From Bacilli bacterium (GTDB taxonomy: Bacteria > Bacillota_I > Bacilli_A > ML615J-28 > CAG-313): 64,000 nucleotides of DNA. This document shows positions 1 through 8,913 of the stretch, piece after piece. The first letter of the stretch is position 1, and every line of letters begins with the position of its first letter. The translations under genes and the position numbers were made by a program. The stretch is taken from the NCBI GenBank assembly GCA_900752975.1, contig CAADXH010000018.1:1-64000 (forward strand). The letters are read 5' to 3'. The notes below the pieces were generated by a model. The model did not search any database. It was not told where the DNA came from and saw only the letters and a list, made by a program, of their open reading frames with translations.

Positions 1-98
1 CTTCTGGTGTTCATAAGGAATCTGTAGAATATGCGAATGCTATGGGTGATGTTGCTGCAGAACAACTCTATACAGTAATGGAATCTGTAGGTTATTAA
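1..98 (+). CDS. 3' end of a virion-type gene (partial)
   Basis: An open frame enters from the left edge and ends at TAA (96-98). The visible 31 residues are helical and end in VMESVGY. The next gene starts 22 bases downstream after a good AGGAGA site, so this is probably the preceding member of the same co-directional virion-type cluster. The V-M-E-S near the end matches the (L/I/V)-x-E-(S/G/A) pattern seen in its neighbours. Too little is visible to name a function. Confidence 0.6.
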   Translation, partial: SGVHKESVEYANAMGDVAAEQLYTVMESVGY

Positions 99-120
99 TA
101 TAGGAAGGAGATAATAAATA

Positions 121-1614
121 ATGGGTATTTATACTAATTATACCGGCGGTTATGGCACTAGCTTCGTTGGTAATTATACTCAGGTAGAACCATTTGTTGG
201 TGAAAGTTTTAACTATCATCAGCTTGGTATTATTGCTGCTTCTGAAATCAATGCAAATCATAATGCATTTATGAAGAGCATTGCATTATCTGAATTGGCT
301 GCAATTGAACAAACCGGCGATACCGATGTATTATATGAATCTGTAAATATTAAAGGTATCTTTGAAAAGATTAAGATGTTCTTTAAGAAGGTTATCGAAA
401 AGATTCATAAGATTTTCCATACTTTCATGGCTAAACTGCAGTCTTGGTTTGGTGATACAAAGGACTTCGCAACAAAGTATGAAAAGGAAGTTATCAAGAA
501 TTGGTCTCAGGTTTCTAACAACTGGGATTTCAAGGGATATAACTTTAAAAATGTAACTTTAGTTAAAGCTAAAGCTGATGAAATTAAAGTACAATGTACT
601 TCCGGTAATCAAAATCTTAAAGACTTTGTAGAACAAGGAAAGCTAGTTGAAACTTTGAATAAGATGGGCGTTACATCATATGAATCAATTAAAGTTACCG
701 ATGACGGTGCAGACTCACTCGATGATGCATTAGCTCAGACAACAACTCCAAAAAAAATTAAGCCAACACCAGCAAATACAGCTAAAAACAATAATAAAAT
801 TGACGTAGAAAGATCCAAAATAGCTGATACCGGAGGTACAATTGCAACAAATGATACAATTGTTGTTAAAATTGGTCCAGCTGGAGTAGTACCAACTACT
901 AGTGCCGGAGCAGTTGATGTTGGAGAAGGACCAGATAAATTGAACAAAGATTATATTCATTCAATTAGAGAAAAGCTGGAAGATATTAAAGATAACATAC
1001 GTAAGAGTGTTATTATTGGATTGAAAGACGGCTCTTTCACTCAAATCATTCCAGTTAATTTTGAAAATCCTTCTGGTATTGATGCTAAGGAATTCACTGA
1101 AGAATTGTTTAAAGTTTTCAGAAATGATGAAGATTCTAAAGATACTTTAGAAAAGAAGGATATTGAAAACTGTTATGGTAGTATTTCGGGTATGATGAAT
1201 TTCTTGAAAGATTATAAGAAGATTACAAATGATATTTCTGCTTCTGAAAGAAAAATTACTAAAGGTTACGATAGTCTTATTAAGAAAATGGATAAAGAAG
1301 AAAACGATCTTATCAAAAAGAATAAAGATTTATTCAAAGAAAAAGATAAAGGTACTGAAATTAATGGAAATGAACTTATTATTCAACTTTCTTCTCTTTA
1401 TCAATCAATCTATAGTGGTGTATCCGAATGTATTACAGAAGCATTTGCTGCATGGATGACTGCAACAAAGGATGCTTGTACTCAAGCTAAGGAAATCGCT
1501 GTTAAGGTTATCAATCTTTCTAAGAAGATGACTGAATCTTATGATTACAGTTATGATGATGATCGTAGCTATGATGGTGGTTATGACTTCATTAGCTCTG
1601 TAAAGCTTGTATAA
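121..1614 (+). CDS. Putative internal virion protein, paralogue 1
   Basis: A 497-aa protein preceded by AAGGAGAT. It has a roughly 75-residue N-terminal segment, the sequence LYES, and then an amphipathic Phe/Lys/Ile-rich helix of the type GIFEKIKMFFKKVIEKI (about residues 80-105). A low-complexity Thr/Pro/Asn/Val linker follows near residues 200-275, then a helical lysine-rich C-terminal half and a Tyr/Asp-rich tail ending GGYDF plus seven residues. The amphipathic helix, the ELF(K/R)VFRND motif (residues about 330) and the overall layout recur in the next gene; the amphipathic helix also recurs in the third gene. No named family is recognised. The layout of N-terminal propeptide, L-x-E-S site and body suggests a head-interior protein matured by the prohead protease at 45991; this is inference. 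Confidence 0.8.
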   Translation: MGIYTNYTGGYGTSFVGNYTQVEPFVGESFNYHQLGIIAASEINANHNAFMKSIALSELAAIEQTGDTDVLYESVNIKGIFEKIKMFFKKVIEKIHKIFHTFMAKLQSWFGDTKDFATKYEKEVIKNWSQVSNNWDFKGYNFKNVTLVKAKADEIKVQCTSGNQNLKDFVEQGKLVETLNKMGVTSYESIKVTDDGADSLDDALAQTTTPKKIKPTPANTAKNNNKIDVERSKIADTGGTIATNDTIVVKIGPAGVVPTTSAGAVDVGEGPDKLNKDYIHSIREKLEDIKDNIRKSVIIGLKDGSFTQIIPVNFENPSGIDAKEFTEELFKVFRNDEDSKDTLEKKDIENCYGSISGMMNFLKDYKKITNDISASERKITKGYDSLIKKMDKEENDLIKKNKDLFKEKDKGTEINGNELIIQLSSLYQSIYSGVSECITEAFAAWMTATKDACTQAKEIAVKVINLSKKMTESYDYSYDDDRSYDGGYDFISSVKLV

Positions 1615-1653
1615 AATCAGAAGTTCTGATTATATCAGATGATTATAAATCAG

Positions 1654-1686
1654 GGCTGGGATACCATTGGGTGTCCCAGCCTTTAT
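1654..1686 (+). terminator. Intrinsic terminator
   Basis: GGCTGGGA pairs with TCCCAGCC over a short loop and is followed by TTTATT. It lies between paralogues 1 and 2 of the virion-type cluster. Confidence 0.7.
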
Positions 1687-1706
1687 TCTATAAAGGAGGT
1701 AATTAA

Positions 1707-2942
1707 ATGTCATTATTCTCTTTAGATAATATTCTTTTGAATGAATCTACAGATGGTACATCTTCTCCAGCAGATATGATTAATTTTGATCATATGCAAT
1801 GTCTTGATGATAGTGTTAAGAACTTCTCTTTTGTTCAAGAAGGATATAACTTTATTCTGGATATGAGACAAAATTATATCGATGCTGAAAAGACATTCTA
1901 TGAGAATGTACTTGGTTCTTATGGAGATGATGAAATTATCACAGAATCCTTTAGTGGATTCTTTGATAAGATTAAAGAAATCATTCATAAATTTATCGAA
2001 TGGATTAAGAAGATATTTAAGCAATTCGTTCTTAAAATGAACTCTCTGTTCTCTAATGAAAAGTATATCAAGAAACATCACAAACTGTTATCGAAGTTTG
2101 GTTATAATGATGAGTTTGAATTCAAGGGATATGAATTTACATATATCGAAGATTCAACAATGCCTGCTGCAAATGCTTTGTCTGCATTTACTAGCACAAC
2201 TCAAGGACAAAATTATTTTGACACTTGGTATGATAGTGATAACAATAAAAATAATCTAGATATGTCTACTGGAACAGAATCTGAAAGAAGAAATCAAACA
2301 GATAAATTAAATGCAAAGTTAGATACTAAACTAACTGATCTTCAAGACAATCTTGAGGATTTCTATGATAAATTTAGAGGATTGGTTATCAATAAAAGTA
2401 ATGAAAAGTTTGATTCGTCTGAATTTCCAGAAGAATTGTTTAGAGTTTTCAGAAACGATGATAATGAACCATCCAGTATTACGATTGATAGTGGTTTTGT
2501 TACAGAAGCTTATAGACGTTTTGATAAGTACAAAGATACTGTTAAGGCAATTGAAAAAACTCAAAAAGAAATGATTAAAGATTATGAAGCATTAGAAAAA
2601 TATCTAGATAAGTTGGTTAAGCTTAATAAGGCTGATAAGCAAATGACTTTAGGTATTTATGATGCAATGCCGAATACTTTTGGTGCTAATCAAATTGGAA
2701 CAATGATTACAGGTAATATAAGTACGATGAATAATAGAAAAGTTTATGATTCATCTACTTTTGATAAACTGAATAACTATATGAAGGTACAATCTGCGAA
2801 AGTAAATGAAATGTGTACAATTCATACACAAGCATTTACTGCTAAACTAGAAGCAGCTAAGGATTGTTTTAAGCAAGACAAGAAGATTCTATATAAAGCA
2901 TTGAACAAGATTGTAGGACGTTCTAATAAAGATAATTATTAA
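1707..2942 (+). CDS. Putative internal virion protein, paralogue 2
   Basis: A 411-aa protein with AAAGGAGG upstream. The N-terminus contains LLNEST and VQEGYNF. A predicted amphipathic helix GFFDKIKEIIHKFIEW (about residues 84-100) follows ITES and matches the equivalent element in the flanking genes. The central ELFRVFRNDD motif is nearly identical to that of paralogue 1, which supports homology rather than shared composition only. The rest is helical and rich in Lys, Asp and Asn. The gene sits 92 bases after paralogue 1 and 17 bases before paralogue 3. Function is unknown; a packaged internal head protein is inferred from possible prohead-protease sites (L-N-E-S, I-T-E-S). Confidence 0.8.
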   Translation: MSLFSLDNILLNESTDGTSSPADMINFDHMQCLDDSVKNFSFVQEGYNFILDMRQNYIDAEKTFYENVLGSYGDDEIITESFSGFFDKIKEIIHKFIEWIKKIFKQFVLKMNSLFSNEKYIKKHHKLLSKFGYNDEFEFKGYEFTYIEDSTMPAANALSAFTSTTQGQNYFDTWYDSDNNKNNLDMSTGTESERRNQTDKLNAKLDTKLTDLQDNLEDFYDKFRGLVINKSNEKFDSSEFPEELFRVFRNDDNEPSSITIDSGFVTEAYRRFDKYKDTVKAIEKTQKEMIKDYEALEKYLDKLVKLNKADKQMTLGIYDAMPNTFGANQIGTMITGNISTMNNRKVYDSSTFDKLNNYMKVQSAKVNEMCTIHTQAFTAKLEAAKDCFKQDKKILYKALNKIVGRSNKDNY

Positions 2943-2959
2943 TATTGGAGGTGAAATAA

Positions 2960-4693
2960 ATGGAATTTTGTTTTGAAAATACAATTCTCGATACAGAATC
3001 TTCATTAGATAGACAATGGAGAAATATGGAATTTCTCAATGCAATCTATGAACAAGATCGAGATATGGAACGATATGTTAATGAATGTTTGATTAAAGCC
3101 AGTGGCAACAAACAAGCAATCAATGAAATGACTGTTCTTAATGAAGGTACATTTTTTGATAAAGTTAAGAATTTCTTTAATAAGATTAAAAATTTCTTTA
3201 AGAAAATCTTTACTAAGTTTTCTGCAGCATTATCTGGTGTATTCGCTGAACAAAAGAAGTATATTGATAAATATAACTTCATTATTACAAAATGTAAATG
3301 GAACGCCGGTGAAGCTTCTGATGTAAAAGATAGATTTAAAGGTATTCCTAGAATCTTTGACATGGTAGATAATGTAGATTCTGCTTGTATGCTCCAGGAT
3401 ATGACTAATTATGCTGATGAAAAAGCACAAGGAGGAGAACAAGGTCAGATTGATGGTAAATCTGCATATATCGATGTAAAAGTATTTGATAGTGCAGAAA
3501 GTATTGAAAAAGCAACTGTACCAGAAAAAATCGATAATGCTAAAGCTAAAGATAAAGTTTATGAAGTGTTCTCTAAATCACAATACTGGTCAACATTGAA
3601 AAATTTTGACTCATATAAACAGACTGACTCTAATGGTAATGCTGATATGCCAGCTACAATGTCAGCTTGGTTTAGCGGTTCTATTGATGAAGTATCTTGG
3701 GATGATACATATATTGATAACAACTTCCAAACAGTTATAAACGTTTCTTATGCAGGACAATCTTATTTAAACAAACTACAAAAGATTGTAAATAACGTTA
3801 CTAAAAAAATGGATGATCTTGATAAATCCATGGAAACATATGTAAAAACACAACAAGATAAAGTAACAAAAGCTGTCAATAGTGGTGCTGAAAAAACAAA
3901 ACAAAACGCAAAACAAGAAGAACAACAAGCAGCTCAAAAGGTTGAAGATGCAGCGTCCGAAGGAACAACTAATGCATCTCAGACAAATGCAGCCCAAGGA
4001 GCAACACAACCCACAAATCAACAAGGTGAAACTGCTAGTGATGAAAGTGCAAATCTTTGGTCTGGGTATAATAGTTTTTTAAACGAAATGCAATTAAAAA
4101 ATGCATCTAGTGGGTCTTCTAATAATGATTCATCACCTACTAGCAAACAATCCAAAACTAATTTGAACAACACAGGTTCAGTTGAAAGTAAAAAAGCTGT
4201 CGAAGCAAATAATAAGCTTCATCAACAAACTGCACCTAAAGTAAACGGTACTGCTAAAGATGTTAATGCTAATAATCAGACTACAGGTAATGTAACTGAT
4301 GAAGTTAAGAAAAAAGCTGCTACATTACTTGAAAATGAAATATGGAATAGACAAGTTGTATTGAATGAAATGACAAATGTCGCATCTACTATTGTAAGAA
4401 AAGCATTTACTGCTTTTCAAAATGCAAATTCTGATTTCTTTACATTAATAAAAGCACACGTTCAATGGTACCTTTCTAATCCTGGTGCTGAAAAATTAGA
4501 TGAGAACAAAGCTACTAGAACTAGAGTTCTTAATATGAATGCAGGTGAAAATGTAGAAAAACTTTCTAATAAATCTGAAGAAACACCGGAAAATAAACCT
4601 GCACCAAATAAACCTGCACCGGAAAATAAACCTGAACCTGAAAGTCAACCTGCAGAAGAAACTGAAACAACAAATGATAATTCCTGGCAGTGA
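2960..4693 (+). CDS. Putative internal virion protein, paralogue 3, ending at an in-frame TGA
   Basis: A 577-aa protein after TTGGAGGTG. The N-terminal segment contains ILDTESS and VLNEG, followed by FFDKVKNFFNKIKNFFKKIF (about residues 62-81), the same amphipathic helix as in the two upstream genes. From about residue 300 it becomes low complexity: Gln/Ala/Asn-rich, then a run of PENKPAP-type repeats (about residues 535-565). The stop is TGA, rare in this window, and the same frame stays open for another 39 codons to TAA at 4813. Either the protein ends here with possible readthrough, or a sense codon has mutated or been misread. No family is recognised. Confidence 0.8.
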   Translation: MEFCFENTILDTESSLDRQWRNMEFLNAIYEQDRDMERYVNECLIKASGNKQAINEMTVLNEGTFFDKVKNFFNKIKNFFKKIFTKFSAALSGVFAEQKKYIDKYNFIITKCKWNAGEASDVKDRFKGIPRIFDMVDNVDSACMLQDMTNYADEKAQGGEQGQIDGKSAYIDVKVFDSAESIEKATVPEKIDNAKAKDKVYEVFSKSQYWSTLKNFDSYKQTDSNGNADMPATMSAWFSGSIDEVSWDDTYIDNNFQTVINVSYAGQSYLNKLQKIVNNVTKKMDDLDKSMETYVKTQQDKVTKAVNSGAEKTKQNAKQEEQQAAQKVEDAASEGTTNASQTNAAQGATQPTNQQGETASDESANLWSGYNSFLNEMQLKNASSGSSNNDSSPTSKQSKTNLNNTGSVESKKAVEANNKLHQQTAPKVNGTAKDVNANNQTTGNVTDEVKKKAATLLENEIWNRQVVLNEMTNVASTIVRKAFTAFQNANSDFFTLIKAHVQWYLSNPGAEKLDENKATRTRVLNMNAGENVEKLSNKSEETPENKPAPNKPAPENKPEPESQPAEETETTNDNSWQ

Positions 4694-4813
4694 CCATCCA
4701 ATGTAGACCCTTTCACTATCGATCAGTTTGCTGATTCCCCTAATACCGACAATAATAATTCTAATAATAATGATTCTGGAAATTGGATGGATGATTGGAT
4801 GAATACTCCATAA
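4694..4813 (+). other. In-frame C-terminal extension beyond TGA (readthrough candidate)
   Basis: Directly after TGA (4691-4693) the frame continues for 39 sense codons to TAA. The extension is Asn/Asp/Ser/Pro-rich and ends with WMDDWMNTP. Its composition continues that of the upstream tail, unlike random intergenic DNA here. No ribosome binding site or start codon sits at its beginning. The intrinsic terminator follows the TAA by only a few bases, so the transcript covers the extension. Confidence 0.5.
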
Positions 4814-4817
4814 AAAT

Positions 4818-4849
4818 AAATCCAGAGCACTTTTATGTGCTCTGGATTT
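4818..4849. terminator. Bidirectional intrinsic terminator
   Basis: AAATCCAGAGCAC pairs perfectly with GTGCTCTGGATTT around a 6-base loop, with T-runs on both strands. It separates the rightward virion-type cluster from the leftward genes that follow. Confidence 0.85.
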
Positions 4850-6067
4850 TTATTCTGAAGTAATATTTGCTTTTTTGAATTTTAATACAGTACTCATTAT
4901 AAAATCACCATTCTGTTTTATGAATAACTGCTGAGATTGTAATAGTATATACTTCCCAGAATAGGATTCATGTACAGGGTCATTTATAATATATTCTTTA
5001 TTAAGAGTAAACAAAGATGCATCTAAATCATTCTTTACAATACTAATCGTTACATTAGCAGATTCAATATTATACACGATTGGATTGATTGTATTTTGGT
5101 CATTGTTTGATACATTCATAACTTGATTAATCGTATTGGTTACGTTAGCTTTATTATCAGTTATATCCTGTTCAAATACATCTCCCTTAGAATTGATTAC
5201 GGTAACTTTATTTACAATCTTATTCGAAACATTGTTCTTTGAATATTCTACTTTCGAAGCATCAATTCCGATTGTATATTTCCCTGCTCTTAAATCTACA
5301 TATGCACCTGGTTCTTCAGAAACATCTTTATCAATTTCTTTTATATCTAAGACAATTGTATAAATATATTGATTACGAGCACGTATTGGGTTACCTGATG
5401 ATGATATAATATATGTAGTATCAAAATCAATAAAGAATCTATATGAAGTATCATAAAATGTCCCAAGATTATCATTCAGATACTTTATATACCGAGAAAT
5501 TGAATCAATTGGTGGAATGATTACTTGGTCATACTTTGTATCATATCGAATTGGTTCTAATAGCATATTTCCTAAATAGTTAGTAGATTGTAAAATTAAT
5601 GAGTTCATACTAGCATTATGATATACACCATTAATCGTATTTCGATTGTTATTAATTGCATCTTGTTGTATTAAGAATAATGTAACTTCTCTATATTGTC
5701 GATTACCAGTTTTAGAATCGATACCATTTGGATTGTCAATTTTATCCGTTCTAGATAAGTCTTCATTTAATATATATATGAATTTATCATTGAAGTATTT
5801 TTCAGTAATATTATCCATCTGATTTGTACTATCATATTTATAGATACCTAGTGTGACTAGATTGTCATTAACATGTCTAATCATATCATCAAGTATATTC
5901 TTTTCAATAGAACCAAATATTGTAATCACAGGCATATTCGTATTGTCAAAATCTTTATCAATAAGAATATACTGTAATTGATCAGAATCTATCACAACTT
6001 CAGTATTTGTAGAATCAATGTATTTCATTACAACTTTATAATTATATTGTTCTCCCTTTTTTGCCAT
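4850..6067 (-). CDS. Putative virion structural (baseplate/tail hub-like) protein
   Basis: A 405-aa protein. The start MAKKGEQYN is chosen because AAAGGGGAG lies just upstream; the frame is open further but lacks a site. It is beta-rich: the N-terminal half carries a pattern like ILIDKDFDN...PVITIFGSI, and the C-terminus ends in strands such as YSGKYILLQSQQLFIKQ followed by MSTVLKFKK. This resembles hub/baseplate proteins of contractile-tail phages in style only. The gene faces the virion-type cluster across a shared terminator. Function is an inference; a tail protein is most likely, with other structural roles open. Confidence 0.6.
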   Translation of the reverse strand: MAKKGEQYNYKVVMKYIDSTNTEVVIDSDQLQYILIDKDFDNTNMPVITIFGSIEKNILDDMIRHVNDNLVTLGIYKYDSTNQMDNITEKYFNDKFIYILNEDLSRTDKIDNPNGIDSKTGNRQYREVTLFLIQQDAINNNRNTINGVYHNASMNSLILQSTNYLGNMLLEPIRYDTKYDQVIIPPIDSISRYIKYLNDNLGTFYDTSYRFFIDFDTTYIISSSGNPIRARNQYIYTIVLDIKEIDKDVSEEPGAYVDLRAGKYTIGIDASKVEYSKNNVSNKIVNKVTVINSKGDVFEQDITDNKANVTNTINQVMNVSNNDQNTINPIVYNIESANVTISIVKNDLDASLFTLNKEYIINDPVHESYSGKYILLQSQQLFIKQNGDFIMSTVLKFKKANITSE

Positions 6068-6103
6068 TATAATCTCCCCTTTCTTTATAAAAAAGTTACA
6101 AAA

Positions 6104-6139
6104 CAAAAAAGAAACACAGATAGCGTCAAGCTATCTGCA
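6104..6139 (-). terminator. Intrinsic terminator
   Basis: On the minus strand CAGATAG and CTATCTG form a stem followed by a T-rich tract (TTTCTTTTTT). It lies downstream of the 6169-7152 gene. Confidence 0.8.
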
Positions 6140-6168
6140 TCTCTTTCCATAGACTGCTGTATTATGAT

Positions 6169-7152
6169 TTATCCATCAACTTCAAGTAAGAATAGGTAGT
6201 TAAGAATGTTCTCTTCATCTACATTAAAAGCCTTATCCAATATATTCGCTAAGCTGTTATAATCACACTGTTTGTGCACAGTCCAATTATTAACAAGAGC
6301 TTCATATGAGTTTTCATACATCGTAGTGTTGAATATAAGATCACAAATACAAATTCTCTTGAATATATCTTCAGACTCTATTAACTTCAATACTACTGGA
6401 GAGTTATAACCATTAAGGATTTGTCCTTTACTGATCATCTCTCTTATCAGTTTGATTGTATTCTTGAAATTATCAATCATGGTCATACCGAGATCTAAAC
6501 ACTTGTGATGTGCCATGATCAATGGTAATAAACCAGGATTAAGATCTGAGGTTACAGTAGAACCTTTTCTCGGATACATCATATCAATTACATTAGTAAA
6601 TGTAATGAATTTCGTATTGATACTTGGTCGAATGACAAATGAAGATGGAATAAATGCTGGGATTTGGTAAGAATACACATCATTGGATATTACTAAAGAA
6701 GAATGATTCATCGGAATTGATTCACTCTTGATTAGACTAAATATCACTGATGAAGCTTTACTATAATGATTTGACCTCTCAATATAATAAACCTCTGGAA
6801 AGTATGGTGCTATCTTTTTAACGATTGTAAACATATCGCTATTCATAGCATTCAACTGTTCAAATATATTCTCACTTGCGGCAAACGCATTTACAATATA
6901 GATTCTTGTATTTACGTTATACCTTGATTTAAAAAAATGTCTATAGTGACCTGCAAGATTTAATATATTCACAGATAACACTTTGACATCATTTATTAAT
7001 AATGTTTCTGATAGGATTCTTTTATACACTGATTGAATATCAATGAAGATATCAATAGGAGTTCGTTTTAAAACACTACCAGAATGGCCGTTAACAAATT
7101 GGTCAAGTATATTATACTTAACAAATTTTTGGAACATTAAAGCTTTGTTCAA
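6169..7152 (-). CDS. Hypothetical protein (possible PIN/NYN-like fold)
   Basis: A 327-aa protein. The likely start is TTG at 7152, whose last two bases are the first two of the upstream gene's TGA, an arrangement typical of translational coupling; a GGGTGATG stretch lies just before it. An internal ATG five codons later is the alternative. Near residue 35 the sequence IDIFIDIQSVYKRIL, followed by hydrophobic strands (KVLSVNILNLAGHY, NTRIYIVNAF), resembles the acidic first strand of PIN/NYN-type nucleases, but further metal ligands cannot be assigned confidently. Nearby genes are small conserved phage proteins. Treat the nuclease idea as weak. Confidence 0.7.
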   Translation of the reverse strand: MNKALMFQKFVKYNILDQFVNGHSGSVLKRTPIDIFIDIQSVYKRILSETLLINDVKVLSVNILNLAGHYRHFFKSRYNVNTRIYIVNAFAASENIFEQLNAMNSDMFTIVKKIAPYFPEVYYIERSNHYSKASSVIFSLIKSESIPMNHSSLVISNDVYSYQIPAFIPSSFVIRPSINTKFITFTNVIDMMYPRKGSTVTSDLNPGLLPLIMAHHKCLDLGMTMIDNFKNTIKLIREMISKGQILNGYNSPVVLKLIESEDIFKRICICDLIFNTTMYENSYEALVNNWTVHKQCDYNSLANILDKAFNVDEENILNYLFLLEVDG

Positions 7153-7502
7153 TTTTCATCACCCATAATCAGTTTCTTTAACTTGTTAAGACAATCTTCA
7201 CAAAGTACTGGCATATCATTAAATGGATGCTGTCCTTCTTTAAAGATCACTTCTATCTCTTTATCACAAATTTTACATTTTGTGTAAAACGTTGTATGAA
7301 ATGGAATTGAGAATGGTGTTATTTTCTTCATACAAGTTTCAAATAAACATCTATCTTGTACACAATCCTTATAAGAACAATCTTTACATTCTTGTGTACA
7401 TTCAACAATGTCTACTCCATCATCATTATCATAATTTGGAATAGCATCGTTATATCGTTTATTGCTTATAGAATCAAAGATACCATAAAGTGCTTTGTCC
7501 AT
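7149..7502 (-). CDS. Small cysteine-rich protein
   Basis: A 117-aa protein starting MDKALYGIF, immediately after the stop of the upstream gene. The centre has a cluster of cysteines (CTQECKDCSYKDC, then CLFETC) and the C-terminal half a C-x2-C ... C-x2-C pair (CKICDKE ... CEDCLNKL), so it probably binds zinc in one or two small knuckles. It ends in TGA and overlaps the TTG start of the downstream gene. Zinc-ribbon proteins of this size in phages are often transcription or nucleic-acid adaptors, but nothing in the sequence fixes the role. Confidence 0.75.
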   Translation of the reverse strand: MDKALYGIFDSISNKRYNDAIPNYDNDDGVDIVECTQECKDCSYKDCVQDRCLFETCMKKITPFSIPFHTTFYTKCKICDKEIEVIFKEGQHPFNDMPVLCEDCLNKLKKLIMGDEN

Positions 7503-7503
7503 C

Positions 7504-7890
7504 TTAATCACCAATCAAACTCTTTGGATCATAGTAATCATCTTCAAGAGTTCCAGTTGATTCATCGAATAATTCATCACCCTTACCAAGAACTGAATTC
7601 AGAGATTTTCTAAAATCATTTCTTTCTTGAAGAATGTCAAGTACTTCTTTTGTATTACCATAGCCCATTCCAAGAAGTGTTTTTGTCAGTTCAGAAGGTC
7701 CATCTTCTGTCATAAAAGTATAACCTTTATTACAGGTTTCTGTACCATCTGGATTAGAAATCCATTTTCTAACCTCAAGTCTCTCAGTAGGATTATCACC
7801 CCATCTGATTTTTCTAACTGCTCCGAAGAGGTTTCCTTTCTCTTCAAAAGTATGGTCGATGTTTTCTACAATTGTATATGAAAAAGCCAT
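7504..7890 (-). CDS. PC4/YdbC-like ssDNA-binding protein
   Basis: A 128-aa protein. The start MAFSYTIVEN follows AAGGAGGAAAACAAA; the longer frame lacks a site. Residues about 15-70 carry the pattern of the bacterial/phage PC4-like (YdbC) family: a strand, then RKIRWGDNPTERLEVRKWISNPDG, then a GYTF strand and a helix beginning PSELTKTLL. These proteins bind single-stranded nucleic acid and are linked to transcription or replication. The C-terminal 45 residues are acidic, as in many ssDNA-binding proteins. Family assignment is by motif pattern only. Confidence 0.65.
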   Translation of the reverse strand: MAFSYTIVENIDHTFEEKGNLFGAVRKIRWGDNPTERLEVRKWISNPDGTETCNKGYTFMTEDGPSELTKTLLGMGYGNTKEVLDILQERNDFRKSLNSVLGKGDELFDESTGTLEDDYYDPKSLIGD

Positions 7891-7910
7891 TTTGTTTTCC
7901 TCCTTAATAT

Positions 7911-7946
7911 AAAAAAAGACACATGTGGAAAAATCCCACATGTGTC
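7911..7946 (-). terminator. Intrinsic terminator
   Basis: GACACATGTGG / CCACATGTGTC stem on the minus strand, followed by seven T residues. It lies between the 7977 and 7504 genes. Confidence 0.9.
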
Positions 7947-7976
7947 TCTTGCGTGCATATCTTATGAATTCAGTAA

Positions 7977-8831
7977 TTAACCAAACATTACTCCATACTT
8001 GTTACGAATATAATTCTTGGTCTTAGTATTGATCTTCTCAATCTTAATCATAGCATTCGTATTCGTAACATTCGACGTAATCGGAATGATGTTATATTCA
8101 TACTTCTTAGATTCTCCTGCTGGAGAACCGAGCATAGCAATTACCTTCTTTGCATCAAGATAAACACTACCAATGATGTTAGAATAAGTTCTACCATCAA
8201 AACTCGAACCAGTCTGATTTGTAATCAAATAGTTTTCACCTTTGATCCACTTCTTCTTCTGATTCTGCTTACTGAAATACAAAAGATTTGTAAGGAGTTC
8301 CTTAGCTTCCTTAGTTACCTTTGCATACTTTGTTGCGTCATATGCATTAGTTGTCTGATGCTGAACCAACATCATAATGTTTGCTGCAACAGATGTCTTT
8401 GTAGCTGCATCCGGTTCTACAGAACTATTGATGCAACGTACCATAGTATCTTGACAATCTGCCTGCTTCTGCTTGAACTGTTCTTCTGTCATATAACGGA
8501 AAGAGCACATGAAATAATAACCCTTTTCCAATGTGAACATCAGCTTTACAGAAAAGATATCTGCGAAGATTTCACTGAATACACCAAATACAGAATTCTC
8601 CAATTCAGACTGTTCAATCAAAAAGTCTTCAGAATAAGATTCCTTGAGAATGATGTCTTCAGCTGGAATAGACAATTCCTTCAGATTCAGCTTTTCAGTT
8701 TCTTCATCAGCTTCACCAAGATTATAATTATGGTTGCCGATAAGACTTTCATTCAAAGCCTTGATTGCTGCCAGCTCTGGGCAGTCTGCCACGTTTGCGT
8801 ATTTCTTCTGGTTGTTGTTGAAATTACTCAT
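7977..8831 (-). CDS. Hypothetical phage protein with its own early-type promoter
   Basis: A 284-aa protein starting MSNFNNNQKKYANVADCPEL, with TAGGAGGAAATTATC upstream. The N-terminal 60 residues are acidic and contain a possible L-K-E-S site; the rest alternates helix and strand and ends basic (TKNYIRNKYGVMFG). No family is recognised. It is the only leftward gene whose promoter matches the TATA...ATAGTGA form of the rightward early-type genes, and its mRNA would start with a perfect stem-loop. It also has its own strong terminator, so it is probably a separately expressed, abundant protein. Confidence 0.8.
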   Translation of the reverse strand: MSNFNNNQKKYANVADCPELAAIKALNESLIGNHNYNLGEADEETEKLNLKELSIPAEDIILKESYSEDFLIEQSELENSVFGVFSEIFADIFSVKLMFTLEKGYYFMCSFRYMTEEQFKQKQADCQDTMVRCINSSVEPDAATKTSVAANIMMLVQHQTTNAYDATKYAKVTKEAKELLTNLLYFSKQNQKKKWIKGENYLITNQTGSSFDGRTYSNIIGSVYLDAKKVIAMLGSPAGESKKYEYNIIPITSNVTNTNAMIKIEKINTKTKNYIRNKYGVMFG

Positions 8832-8860
8832 GATAATTTCCTCCTATATAATTTATATTT

Positions 8861-8898
8861 GATAGCAGATTGTCTCTGCTTATCACTATTATTGTATA
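8861..8898 (-). promoter_or_regulatory. Early-type promoter with 5' stem-loop
   Basis: The minus strand reads TATACAATAATAGTGATA (8881-8898). Overlapping its 3' end is a stem of GATA/TATC with a bulged A and GCAGA/TCTGC around a five-base loop (8861-8884). It matches the TATATWATWATAGTGA form of the + strand early-type promoters. Confidence 0.6.
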
Positions 8899-8913
8899 CA
8901 AATAATAGTTAGT

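Noticed and set aside
735..960. Antisense frames opposite the low-complexity linker of the 497-aa gene
   Set aside because: They lack ribosome binding sites, arise from repetitive codon use and oppose a well-supported gene.
3776..4024. Cys/Phe-rich antisense frame
   Set aside because: It is the complement of Gln/Lys-rich codons in the 577-aa gene and has no start signal.
4691..4693. Genome-wide TGA recoding to Trp
   Set aside because: gyrB, the 7149 gene, the 60461 gene (TGA TAA) and the 63299 gene (ATGA overlap) all end in TGA at sensible positions, and no UCA tRNA is seen in the window.
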